Numbered from the stretch's first letter, positions 17,366 to 26,576 are shown. The stretch is 64,000 nucleotides of DNA from Paraburkholderia sp. BL21I4N1 (GCF_002973525.1 NZ_PVEN01000008.1:284506-348505), one strand, 5' to 3'. Notes: generated from the letters alone by a model not told the origin. Numbers and translations are program-made.

Positions 17366-17569
17366 GTTGCCATTCCACCCGCCGAACTGCAACAGAAGCC
17401 GCTGCGCGTGGGCCTTTTGATGAACGTGGACGTGAACTCGAAACACCTCAGCGGTGACGGGCCTGATTCGTCGGCAACGCCGACGTCAACCAACAGGACT
17501 GAGATGTGCACGAGGTACGGCGGCGATGCGGATGCTGCGATCCTCGGAATCATCGTCACCAACGAATGA
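17366..17569 (+). pseudogene. Remnant of an EmrA-type membrane fusion protein (C-terminus)
   Basis: In one frame, after a stop, the sequence reads PPAELQQKPLRVGLLMNVDV and ends in GGDADAAILGIIVTNE before a stop at 17567-17569. The first part resembles the C-terminal barrel of EmrA/HlyD-type adaptors (their DPAELxxHPLRxGLSMxVDVD region), and the position directly ahead of a DHA2 pump is where emrA normally lies. About 68 codons remain and the rest of the gene is missing. The call is by eye from family knowledge. Confidence 0.6.
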
Positions 17570-17581
17570 GCGTCCGCCATC

Positions 17582-19141
17582 ATGTCTACCACTACTCAAC
17601 CTCAACATCCCCCGCTCAGCGGGGCGACGCTCGCGCTAGGCTCGCTGAGTGTGGGCCTGGCGGGTTTCATGACCGTGCTCGACTCGTCGATCGCCAACGT
17701 CGCGATTCCGACCATCTCAGGCAACCTGGGCGTATCGGTCGATGAAGGCACCTGGGTCATCACCGTGTTCGCGGCGGCCAACTCCGTCGCAATACCGCTG
17801 ACGGGCTGGCTCACGCAGCGGCTGGGGCAGGTCCGTCTGTTCGTGGGTTCGATCCTGCTATTTACGCTCGCTTCCTGGCTGTGCGGCATCGCGCCGTCGC
17901 TGCCCATCCTGCTGGCAGCGCGCATACTCCAAGGGACCGTGGCCGGACCACTGATTCCAATGTCTCAGGCGCTTCTGCTCAGTTCGTGGCCCAAGGCGAA
18001 GTCGTCGCTGGCGCTCTCGATCTTCTCGATGATTGTGGTGACCGGACCGATCGTCGGGCCCGCGCTCGGCGGCTGGGTGACCGACAGCTATAGCTGGTCT
18101 TGGATCTTTTACCTGAACATTCCGGTCGGACTGTTCGCGGCGGCGATGGTCTGGATGCTCTACCGGCACCGCGATACACCTACGAGGACGATCCCCATTG
18201 ATGTCGTCGGGCTCGCGCTGCTGATCGTCTGGGTCGCGTCGCTGCAGGTGATGCTCGACAAGGGCAAGGATCTTGACTGGTTCTCGTCGAAGACGATCGT
18301 CATTCTCACCATCGTCGCAGTGGTGGGGCTCGCGTTTTTCATTGTCTGGGAGTTGACAGAGAAGAATCCAGTGGTCGACCTGACGCTTTTCAGGCAGCGC
18401 AACTTCCTGGGTGGCACGGTTTCGATCGCTGTCGCGTACGCAATTTTCTTCGGCACGCTAGTGTTATTGCCGCAGTGGATGCAGGAGTATCTTGGCTACC
18501 GCGCGGTGGATGTGGGTCTCGCAACTGCGCCGCTCGGCATCTTCGCGGTGATCGGCGCGCCAATCATGGGCAAGATCCTGCCACGCTCGGATGCTCGCAT
18601 CATCGGCACGCTCGCGTTCATCGGCTTCGCGATCGTTTACTACATGCGCAGCTTCTTCTACACAGATCTAAGCGAGGGCTACATCATACTGCCGACCCTG
18701 TTGCAAGGCGTCCCAATGGCGCTCTTCTTCGCGCCGCTCACGGTGATCATCTTGTCGGGGCAGCCGCCGGAGAAGGTGCCGGCCGCGGCCGGCCTGTCGA
18801 CGTTCGCCCGCATGTTCTTCGGCGGCATCGGCACCTCGCTTGCGGGCGTGGTGTGGAACGACCGCACCATCATGCACCATGAGATCCTGACGCAGCAGTC
18901 GAGCCTGACCAACCCGCAGTTCAACCAGCAGATGGATGCCTACCATTCGCTGCTTGGACTCGGCGCCAACGCGTCCTATGCGCTGTTCGATCATATGGTG
19001 CAGACCCAGTCAGCGATGCTCGGGCTGAATGACGTGTTCTACGGCGCGGCGATCATTATGATCATCATCATTCCGCTGATCTGGATAACGAAGCCAGGCA
19101 AGGCCGGTGGTGCCAGTGACGCCGCCTCGGCGGCGCACTGA
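17582..19141 (+). CDS. DHA2-family MFS drug efflux transporter (EmrB/QacA type)
   Basis: This 519-residue inner-membrane pump has about 14 transmembrane helices. MFS signatures are present: LDSSIANVAIPTI in helix 1 (motif D1), WLTQRLGQVRLFV (motif A), and GPALGGWVTDSYSWSWIFYL (motif C region and the following loop). Proton-driven export of hydrophobic drugs through EmrA and an outer-membrane channel is expected for this family. Here the adjacent adaptor gene is only a remnant. The start ATG at 17582 lies 12 bp after the remnant's stop. Confidence 0.9.
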   Translation: MSTTTQPQHPPLSGATLALGSLSVGLAGFMTVLDSSIANVAIPTISGNLGVSVDEGTWVITVFAAANSVAIPLTGWLTQRLGQVRLFVGSILLFTLASWLCGIAPSLPILLAARILQGTVAGPLIPMSQALLLSSWPKAKSSLALSIFSMIVVTGPIVGPALGGWVTDSYSWSWIFYLNIPVGLFAAAMVWMLYRHRDTPTRTIPIDVVGLALLIVWVASLQVMLDKGKDLDWFSSKTIVILTIVAVVGLAFFIVWELTEKNPVVDLTLFRQRNFLGGTVSIAVAYAIFFGTLVLLPQWMQEYLGYRAVDVGLATAPLGIFAVIGAPIMGKILPRSDARIIGTLAFIGFAIVYYMRSFFYTDLSEGYIILPTLLQGVPMALFFAPLTVIILSGQPPEKVPAAAGLSTFARMFFGGIGTSLAGVVWNDRTIMHHEILTQQSSLTNPQFNQQMDAYHSLLGLGANASYALFDHMVQTQSAMLGLNDVFYGAAIIMIIIIPLIWITKPGKAGGASDAASAAH

Positions 19142-19467
19142 GCGGCGATCGGGCCTTAGCGGTCGCGTCGCAAAACATTGCTGTCGCTTGTTGTACCGAA
19201 CAGGCGTCGTATGCGGATGATAGTCATCCTCTATATGCGGAGGCAGACGATGTCCTGATTGTTGCGAAGTTTCACGCCGTCGTCGAACGTCCGCACCTGG
19301 CCGATGGCTGTCCGATGCGGTCGGCATACGCCGCCTGAAACTCGCGAGCCTGCGATCGGCGACACGCGACCCCGAACGGCCACTCGCCACGCTTTTGGAG
19401 TGTCGAATGCTCATTAGGAAGCGGCCGTTCGCGGGCTAGATTTGGACCGCTGGTTGAGCGCTTCACC
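19142..19467. other. Intergenic stretch between convergent transporter genes
   Basis: This 326-bp stretch lies between the MFS gene and the minus-strand RarD-like gene. It shows no gene, no clear hairpin terminator and no repeat. Confidence 0.5.
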
Positions 19468-20379
19468 TTAGTTACAGTCGCACGGCGATCCTGCAAGGGC
19501 ACGGCGTTTCAGTTTGAAGCCAGCCAGGTTGATCCCACCTTCGGCAGCGAGAAGCAAGACCACGATCCAGATCGGAATATACGTTAGCCACTGTTCCGCA
19601 TAGATTCGCTCACCAAGCATCAAGGAGACCATCACCATCAGAACTGGCTCAACATACCCCAGCAATCCGAACAGTCCGAATGGAAGCAGCCGGTTCGCAA
19701 CCGTATAGGCCATAAAAGCGGCAGCACTGATGATAGCGAGCAAGCAAAGCAAAACGCTCAGGTGCGGGGCGGTAGAGAAAGCATCGTGTGGCGTGCGGGA
19801 GACAAAGCAGAACGCAGCGGGCAAGGTTAGCGCGACGTCAAACCAGAGACCGCCAAGATGAGCCGTATTCAGCCTGCGCCGCAGAGCGAAATACGCAGGG
19901 AACCCGAGACAGACAAAGAGCGATGTCCAGGATACACCGCAAACTTGATAAAATTCATTAGCGACGCCGATGGCTGCGGATGCGGCCGCGAGCTTCTGCA
20001 TACCGCTCAGTCTCTCTTTGTAGAAGTAGCGGCCAACAAGCAGCATCACCAATGGAAGCAGGAAGTAGCCCATGGAGACATTAAGCGCTTGGCCATTAAG
20101 GGGAGCCCACATGAACAGCCATTGCTGGCTTCCGAGAAGCGCGCTGCTCAGCACAAGGTAAAGGAATAGCTGAGGACTTTTTCTGATCCGCAAACACAAC
20201 GCCTTGACCTTTCTCCATTCGCCAGTTGCAATCAAGAAAACGGTTATGCAAGGCATCATGAGAACCATCCGCCAGCCAAATATCATTTCGCCCGTAAGCG
20301 GGTGCAGCAACGTAGCGTAATAGTACAAACCCGCAAAGAGGCTTGTGGCTGTGATGGACAAACCTACACCTTTCAACAC
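19468..20379 (-). CDS. EamA/RarD-type inner-membrane transporter
   Basis: This 303-residue protein has about ten hydrophobic helices in two EamA halves, with RarD-like features (GWRMVLMMPC, GSQQWLFMWAPLNGQALNVSMGY, FGLLGYVEPVLMVMVSLMLGE). These are drug/metabolite exporters of unknown substrate. It lies 23 bp downstream of the LysR gene on the same strand, so both are likely on one transcript. Confidence 0.8.
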   Translation of the reverse strand: MLKGVGLSITATSLFAGLYYYATLLHPLTGEMIFGWRMVLMMPCITVFLIATGEWRKVKALCLRIRKSPQLFLYLVLSSALLGSQQWLFMWAPLNGQALNVSMGYFLLPLVMLLVGRYFYKERLSGMQKLAAASAAIGVANEFYQVCGVSWTSLFVCLGFPAYFALRRRLNTAHLGGLWFDVALTLPAAFCFVSRTPHDAFSTAPHLSVLLCLLAIISAAAFMAYTVANRLLPFGLFGLLGYVEPVLMVMVSLMLGERIYAEQWLTYIPIWIVVLLLAAEGGINLAGFKLKRRALAGSPCDCN

Positions 20380-20402
20380 GTCGTTCTCCTATTTAAGGCT
20401 CG

Positions 20403-21341
20403 TCATCGCAGGGGAAAATCCCACGGTGCTCCGTGCCTGAATCGGCTTTCGATCCAGCTTTTGAAGGCAGACACCGGTGCTGCTTCATATTTGGCGGAAG
20501 GCCGGACAAAAGATATGTCTCCCGCTGAATCCAGTTCCCAATCCGGCAGTACGCGGACCAGTCGCCCTTGCGATATGTCCTGATTCATAAGCCACTCCCC
20601 CGCGCCGACAATTCCTGTTCCCGAAACGGCGGCTGCTAGCAACGTATCGCTATCGTTAGTCGTTAAACTTCCGTCGACAGGACAGGTGTATCGCTCCTCT
20701 CCACGAACCAGCTTCCATTCCGGGAATGATGTGAATCCGCTAAATCGAAGGCAATTGTGATTTATCAAATCGGCCGGTCCTACGGGGTGGCCTCGCCTTT
20801 TGACATAGGACGGTGCAGCGCCCAGAATCCGGCGATGCGTGCTTAGTTTTTTTGCTACCAGTCGGCTGTCTGCAAGCTCACCGATACGTATAGCTGCGTC
20901 GAACCCTTCGCGTATCAGATCCACAAATCGCTCATCAAACTCAGCAACCACTTTTACTGCCGGATACGTCTCCATAAACTCTGGCAGTATCGGTGCAATC
21001 CATCGACGCCCCATCGACGCAGGGAGCGCCAGTCTCAAAATACCTCGGACGTCGGCAGATTCGCTCGCTGCCTGCCGCTCTGCATCACTGATCATCGCCA
21101 TCGCCATTTGAAGACGCGACGCCATATCTAGTCCAACCTGGGTCAATCGAACATGTCGCGTCGATCGCTCCATCAATCGGACGCCAAGTCGTGCTTCCAT
21201 CGCGGCTATCCGCTTCGAAAGCACGGTCGGGTGGCGGTTCAAAAGCTGCCCGGCTGCAACGAAGCTGCCTTGCTTTGCCACCGCAAGGAAGGCTGCGATT
21301 TCGTCAGAGTGACGGTTATCGAAAATATTGGCGTATTCCAT
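20403..21341 (-). CDS. LysR-family transcriptional regulator
   Basis: This 312-residue regulator has the N-terminal winged helix-turn-helix EIAAFLAVAKQGSFVAAGQL / RHPTVLSKRIAAMEARLG at residues 10-50, followed by a LysR substrate-binding domain. The ATG at 21341 fits the family; the frame remains open 53 codons upstream without family similarity. It lies directly ahead of the RarD-like gene in the same direction and probably regulates it, which differs from the more usual divergent arrangement. Confidence 0.9.
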   Translation of the reverse strand: MEYANIFDNRHSDEIAAFLAVAKQGSFVAAGQLLNRHPTVLSKRIAAMEARLGVRLMERSTRHVRLTQVGLDMASRLQMAMAMISDAERQAASESADVRGILRLALPASMGRRWIAPILPEFMETYPAVKVVAEFDERFVDLIREGFDAAIRIGELADSRLVAKKLSTHRRILGAAPSYVKRRGHPVGPADLINHNCLRFSGFTSFPEWKLVRGEERYTCPVDGSLTTNDSDTLLAAAVSGTGIVGAGEWLMNQDISQGRLVRVLPDWELDSAGDISFVRPSAKYEAAPVSAFKSWIESRFRHGAPWDFPLR

Positions 21342-21980
21342 TGGTCCGTCCGAAAGGTTGAACAAGATCGATTGCGGTGATTTCGTGATCGACGCGTCCG
21401 ACCGTCTCCCGATGACCTTTCGTTGCGTCAAATTATGGGAAAGTCGGACTCGTGCATCAAGCGGGATACGTGCAGTTAATTGCTGCACATGATGCAGCAA
21501 TTCCGCAGCGAATGGCGGGGGAAGCCTGGAGACTTGCGGGGTCGCACCGCAGGGATGTCAGCTAACACTTCGAAAGCGGCCGTAGGATAACGGGCGCCAG
21601 GCGTCCCTGATTGGCCGACCTCTGCCTGTGCGACCGGCCCGACCGACCCCAATCGGTCACCCGACGCTGCGGTTGATCAATGTCCGGCTGCCAGAGCGCA
21701 ACGGCCTGTCTCGCTGAACAATAGACTGGTAAGAATTGGCCGAGTCCGCCGCGCAAGTCCTTCGGGCCGGAAAGCGGTGGTGCAGTTGCCGATTTACACG
21801 CCGGTGAATACAAAAAAGGCCCGCCAACATGGCGAGCCTTTGAAGAGGCGGGGCGGTGAAAGCCGCGGAAACAAGTCCAAAGACCAGCTAGCCCTGACCC
21901 CTTAGTCGGTGCGCGATCACTGATGGCGCGAGGGAGCAAGATAGCACGAGCCGCTTTGCTTTGCACGCGGCAAGCAATTG
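21342..21980. other. Intergenic stretch with AIPR-gene terminator
   Basis: This 639-bp stretch separates the LysR and AIPR genes. A 134-codon frame on the minus strand has no recognisable protein features. The only supported element is the minus-strand terminator at 21812-21842. Confidence 0.5.
21812..21842 (-). terminator. Terminator downstream of the AIPR gene
   Basis: AAAGGC and CGCC (21815-21825) pair with GGCG and GCCTTT (21831-21841), with one internal mismatch. Read on the minus strand the hairpin ends in six T residues. It lies about 140 bp after the AIPR stop codon. Confidence 0.7.
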
Positions 21981-23990
21981 CTACCGTTCTTTCAACTGAA
22001 GCGTGTGGGGGTCGACGCGCTCGGGATCAAACATGAGCACATTGCCTTCCGCATCGTACACGACGCCATCCCGTTGGCGATTAACAAGGCCTTCCTCGAT
22101 AAGCTGTTCCACCGCCCCAAAGTATTCTGAAACAGTACATCCTAGTTTGTCGCAGATCGACTTGTGAATGCCAGGCTTCCACGGTTGATCGGGCAACAAG
22201 GCGTGAACCTTAATCGCAAAATCCTTGTCCACGCGCTGAGTTCGTTTGTCGTAGGGGACTTGCGCAGCGCTTACTAGGTTCGGGGCATTTTCGATGCGTC
22301 TCGCATTTTTAATGCCGAGTTCAGCCTCCATTTTCAGACAGAACGATGCGACGTTTTGCTTGCTCGACCACTGCGCTCGCGTCGATCCCACCGCAGCCAT
22401 GCGCGACCAATTTACCAGCATCGCGTCGTCTGTGATTGCATCAGCATCGAGCTTTGCAATGTCCTGAGCAGAGAAATCAAACGTTCCGAGGTGTTTCGCG
22501 ACCGATGCGAGGCAGAGTAAATATCTGTTACTTTTGAGAAATCGCTCCGCGGACCCGCCCCCCCGAGGGCGAACAGTTTCCAAAATTTGATCTGCATGCT
22601 TAAGCAATTTCACTATATTAGGCCAAACATCCAGAGGCGAACGATCTGAGAATATTGCGCTATAAGCTTCAGGCGAGCGAATATATTTCGATCGAAAACC
22701 CGCTGCAAGATGCGGCAGCTTCAGGACGAGAGCCGCGTATCCGGCCGCAATATACAGCGGCGTTACAATCTCTCCTGCAGAATGACCTTGGTTAGCATAA
22801 AAGTTTTTTCTTCTTTCGTAAAAAATTCCGCTACGGTGTAAAACCTCTTCAATATCACGCTGAATTCGATCTGTAGCATGTAATGACACCTGCTCGACAT
22901 CAGTCTGATTATTTGTTGCGCGAATAATGGCATCACGGACTGAATCGTCGCGAGATACTATCACTTTCACAAGAACGGCACGATTATCATCGATGAAAGA
23001 CGAACTATTAAAATGGCGGAAAATCGATTCGGTTGTCTGCAACCCGTTGACGATCTGTATCTCATCCATGTGAATTGAATTGCCTATAACGCTGGCTGCG
23101 GTCGCGAGAATTGTGACGCCGTTATTGAGCCACCAGAAATCTGGTGAAGCCGCATTATTCAAGGTCTCTCTAATGTCCTCGTTTACACGATTTAAACCCA
23201 TGAAGTCGCGAACATTTGAGTCAAAAAGATAGCGCCTTAGTTTCCCTTCGTCGTCGGAAATAAAGCGAAAATAGGCACTGAGATTGGCAAGAAGAACATA
23301 CGTTTCTCCCTGCGAAAACACTTCGACGTATGGCAGCTCTAGGGAGTAATTGGGCTTTTTTCGATTTAGGTCAATGAGTTCAGCAGCGCCGACGAAATTG
23401 AATGAGGCCTCACATTTCGCAAAAGAATCCGTGATTATTTTTTTGATTTGATCGGATCGAGCTCGGACCTCAGTGCCTATGTCATTTGAATCCCCGCGCG
23501 ATGCATATGTAACCTCGATTCTCATTTTGTTCAAACGAGGCGCTAACCGCCTATACGCAAAGAAAAGCTTTGTTCTCTGGCTGATTAAATCGGGTGAATA
23601 GGCGCCCTTGAGGTCTTTCGATTCAATCGAAAAATCAAAAAATTCCGGAAGGGTCGCTGCCAACGCGTCAATTGTGACCTGCTTGAACGAGTCGTGATGT
23701 TTGCAAGTTATTAGGCATACCACCAATTCTGCGCCAGTTTTAGGCCACATGAATTGCTCTGCCTCCAGCAGCGGATGGCCGTTGACGAAAACGTAAAATG
23801 CATCAATGCCGCCGTCACCTCGCCCATCGATCCACCCGCTCTTTAATTCGTCTTGCGACAGATCCCAATCTTTCAATATCTCTTCAATGCAGAAATATTC
23901 AAACGCTTCATCGCGCTTTTCGGACGGTAGTTTCTGACTAACACGGTCGTCAATGATCCCGTCGATAAGCAATCTGTCGTTTTTTGCCAT
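21981..23990 (-). CDS. AIPR-domain protein, candidate anti-phage protein with N-terminal nuclease-like motif
   Basis: This is a 669-residue protein. The middle (about 230-560) matches the AIPR family (abortive infection phage resistance): RDFMGLNRVNEDIRETL, FWWLNNGVTILA, IVNGLQTTESIF, RATNNQTDV and FYERRKNFY are its hallmark segments. The N-terminus holds GRGDGGIDAFYV (57-67) and VCLITCK (91-97), which looks like a PD-(D/E)xK nuclease core. The C-terminus (about 600-669) looks like a small winged helix. Base composition is clearly more AT-rich than neighbouring genes, indicating separate transfer. It stands alone with its own terminator. Phage restriction is inferred from the family. Confidence 0.85.
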   Translation of the reverse strand: MAKNDRLLIDGIIDDRVSQKLPSEKRDEAFEYFCIEEILKDWDLSQDELKSGWIDGRGDGGIDAFYVFVNGHPLLEAEQFMWPKTGAELVVCLITCKHHDSFKQVTIDALAATLPEFFDFSIESKDLKGAYSPDLISQRTKLFFAYRRLAPRLNKMRIEVTYASRGDSNDIGTEVRARSDQIKKIITDSFAKCEASFNFVGAAELIDLNRKKPNYSLELPYVEVFSQGETYVLLANLSAYFRFISDDEGKLRRYLFDSNVRDFMGLNRVNEDIRETLNNAASPDFWWLNNGVTILATAASVIGNSIHMDEIQIVNGLQTTESIFRHFNSSSFIDDNRAVLVKVIVSRDDSVRDAIIRATNNQTDVEQVSLHATDRIQRDIEEVLHRSGIFYERRKNFYANQGHSAGEIVTPLYIAAGYAALVLKLPHLAAGFRSKYIRSPEAYSAIFSDRSPLDVWPNIVKLLKHADQILETVRPRGGGSAERFLKSNRYLLCLASVAKHLGTFDFSAQDIAKLDADAITDDAMLVNWSRMAAVGSTRAQWSSKQNVASFCLKMEAELGIKNARRIENAPNLVSAAQVPYDKRTQRVDKDFAIKVHALLPDQPWKPGIHKSICDKLGCTVSEYFGAVEQLIEEGLVNRQRDGVVYDAEGNVLMFDPERVDPHTLQLKER

Positions 23991-25088
23991 GGCCGAATAT
24001 GTGCTGACGTTTGGGTAGCATGCATTCGCGACAGTCTACGGTATTTGCGCGCCATAGGCAGCTTTCATAACGGCAGCAACTATCCGGACAACACTCCATA
24101 CATGACGCGGAACTCGGGTCTCCGCCTCTCCTTGCCGGCTGCCCAAATTGGCGAAGAGGCGCCCGGACACCGTAGCGGGCCGAGAGCGCATTTAGGCCGA
24201 AAAGGTGACGCCGTTAGGCGACTGGCGAGGGACCCTTTTTTTGAGTGAAAGTGACGCACAAACGTCGGCAACGAGTCTCGGACGAACGACCGAAACTGGC
24301 CGACCAGCGCCCGCTGACCGAGTGCGACGATCTTCTGGGGCATGCGGTTTATGCAAAAAGCATAATTCGACCCAACCCGATCAGGATATCTCCTCGAATG
24401 CAGTGTTCGAACCAGGACCAACCATCTAACGGGTCCCGATGCTCGGGGTGTGCTGCAACTGCTATAGCGAGTCCTATCGCGACATATCATCGCCGACAGG
24501 ATATATCCGGCAATTCGCGGACCCTCCTTGATTCGCCGAGTGCTGTAGCCATATCCGCCACCCTTCCCAATAGCGGGCCTTGAATCTAGCCTGCTCTCGT
24601 GGGCCGTCAAGGCGCGCCAGGCTGTGTTCTCGGCTGCGCCTGCGGGCAGCTGCTGCTACGCACTTGGCGCGTGCTTTGCTGAAATACTGGCTGGAAGACG
24701 CGCAATTATCAGCCTGTAAGCCATCTAAAAATGCTTCAGAAAGCGAGTGAGAGCGAAAAATCGGAACCTCTATTAATCATGTCGCCTGCGGCGACTCATT
24801 TTTATGCCTGCGAACCCTCGCAATGTAGATGCTGTCTCTTTATGCTGTCCCCGCAGATTTCTGCCTGAACGACGCCCCGTGCGGCCTATGTGCAATGCGC
24901 ATATCACATATCGCAGTGCGCATATCGCAGTGCGCATATCGCATTGCACATTAGCGCAGCGAAACCTCGATTCACGCGATATCGCATATCGCCCATAACA
25001 CGTATTGATAATTGTAAAAACAAATTAATATCTCAATTTATCAGTTATCCTAATTTATAATAATGGGAATCACCCGCGGAGTAACATC
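23991..25088. other. Long intergenic stretch with iteron-like repeats and an AT-rich leader
   Basis: This stretch of about 1.1 kb has no credible gene. Frames of up to 176 codons are present, but they are arginine/serine-rich and lack domain features. It contains the iteron-like array at 24889-24990 and a strongly AT-rich segment (about 25000-25065) with TATAAT at 25056-25061 that should drive the gene at 25089. Confidence 0.5.
24889..24990. repeat. Iteron-like array of ATATCGC units with flanking inverted repeat
   Basis: Tandem 14-bp units TGCGCATATCGCAG/T occur at 24917-24930 and 24931-24944, preceded by a variant with a 7-bp insertion (24896-24916). They are bracketed by an 11-bp inverted repeat, TGTGCAATGCG (24889-24899) and CGCATTGCACA (24940-24950). 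Two further ATATCGC heptamers follow at about 24978-24992. The layout resembles replication iterons or a multi-site operator. Confidence 0.7.
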
Positions 25089-25865
25089 GTGCTCCACCCC
25101 GACAAGATACGTTTCATGCAGCGCCTTCAGCAGGCTGCCGTTCATCAACACGTCTTCTACGCTACGGGACGGACCGATCTCTCAGGTTTCGATCGGCTGA
25201 CGAAAAAATTCGCCGATGCGTACGGTACCGACCTCAGTCGCCAGACAAAGCACAAACGCCGGTTGGCCGGTGAGGCCAGCAGTTGCCTTCATGGCATACG
25301 ACTGACTGCCCGAAGCGAGAATGGCCAGCGCTCTGTCGACTGGGTGTTGCTGGTCAGCGCGGGTTTTGGCCTCGTGACCCACCGCGAGCAGCTTCAGGAT
25401 CTGCGCGATCCAAACTCGCGGCTGAAATCGCCTGATCAACGGCACGAACTGGTCCACGACGGTAAGACCTGGTCGTGGCGGCTGACTCATCGCAGCTACA
25501 ACCAATATCTTGAGCGACTTCACCGGATCGCTTCATTGCCCCCTGATCGGCGCCGGCAGATCGAAATCAACGGCGTCTCGCGGGACGCCGACGCTGAAAT
25601 CCTGCTTGACCGGCTCTACGCTGAGCCCGGTTTTCGTCTCATGCGGCGCCAGGTCGGCAAGCTTGCCGCCGAGCTTCGGCGCGACTGGAAACGGCTGAGG
25701 CCGGCCAGTGGGCCGCAACTGTCGGAACGCTCTTTCCTCGGCTACGTGCGGTTTCTGCCGAACCAGCCGGTCATCAATGGTCTCACGCAAGCCGAGCGAC
25801 GGGAGGCTTTCCGGATTGCCTTTTCCGACCAGCCCGGAACAGGCGCCGTCCCCGACCACCGTTGA
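25089..25865 (+). CDS. Conserved protein of unknown function (258 residues)
   Basis: This soluble basic protein has many Arg/His residues and no signal peptide or membrane helix. The function is not recognised. Segments such as the N-terminal HPDKIRFMQRLQQAAVHQHVF and the mid-protein HDGKTWSWRLTHRSYNQYLE suggest a nucleic-acid-related protein of plasmids or islands. That is a guess from composition and place: it lies directly after an AT-rich promoter and an iteron-like array, the usual setting of a replication or maintenance gene. The start at 25089 is a GTG after CGGAGTAA (25077-25084). Confidence 0.7.
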   Translation: MLHPDKIRFMQRLQQAAVHQHVFYATGRTDLSGFDRLTKKFADAYGTDLSRQTKHKRRLAGEASSCLHGIRLTARSENGQRSVDWVLLVSAGFGLVTHREQLQDLRDPNSRLKSPDQRHELVHDGKTWSWRLTHRSYNQYLERLHRIASLPPDRRRQIEINGVSRDADAEILLDRLYAEPGFRLMRRQVGKLAAELRRDWKRLRPASGPQLSERSFLGYVRFLPNQPVINGLTQAERREAFRIAFSDQPGTGAVPDHR

Positions 25866-25929
25866 CAGATTGTTTATACGCCGGCGTTCGACATAGCCAT
25901 AGGTCATAACAACCCGATCGAGTCACCCT

Positions 25930-26289
25930 ATGTCGACACATGATCCTTTTTCTGCCTTTCTCAACAAGGTCCTGCACGGCAACCCCAACCAGGATCTGAC
26001 TGATGCCGGACTGCCTGCACTCCGTCGGCTCTTTGCCATCGCACACGAAGATGGCGGTTCGAGCTACGTCGCGGCCGAGTTCCTGCTCGGCCTCTATGAC
26101 CAGAAGCGTTTCCCATTCCCGCTCGCGGATCTGCGTATGCTGGACCGTGAATGCTTCGACGATGTCCTGCGTGTCCTGCAAATGGATACACGCGCCTGCT
26201 CGCATAACGTCGCTCACTACTTTGCTCACGGCATAAAACGCTTTGAGCAACTGGCCATCGACTGGGGCTTCATCGACTCGACTGACTAA
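25930..26289 (+). CDS. Small conserved accessory-element protein (DUF7673-like)
   Basis: This 119-residue soluble protein has the segments ALRRLFAIAHEDGG, AEFLLGLYDQKRFPF and DLRMLDRECFDDVLRVLQMD. These resemble a small family (DUF7673, recalled by eye) common on integrative elements of Pseudomonas and Burkholderia, with no known function. It follows the 258-residue gene by 64 bp in the same direction and is likely co-transcribed. It ends at a hairpin at 26300-26326. Confidence 0.7.
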   Translation: MSTHDPFSAFLNKVLHGNPNQDLTDAGLPALRRLFAIAHEDGGSSYVAAEFLLGLYDQKRFPFPLADLRMLDRECFDDVLRVLQMDTRACSHNVAHYFAHGIKRFEQLAIDWGFIDSTD

Positions 26290-26299
26290 CCGAAGCGGT

Positions 26300-26326
26300 T
26301 CTCCCCGTGGCAACGTCACGGGGAGA
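26300..26326. terminator. Hairpin between convergent genes
   Basis: TCTCCCCGTG (26300-26309) is perfectly complementary to CACGGGGAGA (26317-26326) with a 7-nt loop. It sits between the convergent 119-residue gene and ccdA-like gene. There is no long T-run, so termination is likely but not certain. Confidence 0.55.
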
Positions 26327-26350
26327 GAGCCAGGGCACGGAACCGCGCTG

Positions 26351-26560
26351 TCAGAACATCCGGTACTTTTCTAGCGGCAACCCGTGTTGTTCAACATAGG
26401 CGTTGTAGCTCTCGATGGCTTCCGCGTTTTCCTTCAGCCGTCGCTCGGCACGCCTGTCGGCCACGGCCCTGGCAAGTCCAGCCTCCGCCACTTGCGATAC
26501 ATCGATGCCCAGGCTTTTTGCTTCAGAGAGAAGCTTTTCAGTCAGCGGGCTATTGGTCAT
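26351..26560 (-). CDS. ccdA: CcdA-family antitoxin without an adjacent CcdB toxin
   Basis: This 69-residue protein has a short DNA-binding-type N-terminus and the characteristic CcdA C-terminal region (ARAVADRRAERRLKENAEAI, then YNAYVEQHGLPLEKYRMF), which in the F plasmid binds and neutralises the gyrase poison CcdB. A ccdB gene would normally overlap or directly follow the stop codon. Here the downstream sequence is a hairpin and a convergent gene, so the antitoxin is orphaned. It lies 16 bp after the lipoprotein gene at 26577 on the same strand. Confidence 0.8.
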   Translation of the reverse strand: MTNSPLTEKLLSEAKSLGIDVSQVAEAGLARAVADRRAERRLKENAEAIESYNAYVEQHGLPLEKYRMF

Positions 26561-26576
26561 TTTTGGGGCTCACGCG

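Noticed and set aside
21562..21966. Minus-strand frame of 134 codons downstream of the AIPR gene
   Set aside because: It runs through the AIPR terminator hairpin and has no domain features.
24080..24610. Minus-strand frame of 176 codons
   Set aside because: Arg/Ser-rich composition, no domain, no ribosome-binding site, and it lies in a region with open frames on both strands.
24889..24990. CRISPR array
   Set aside because: The units are 14-bp tandem repeats without unique spacers, and no cas genes are present.
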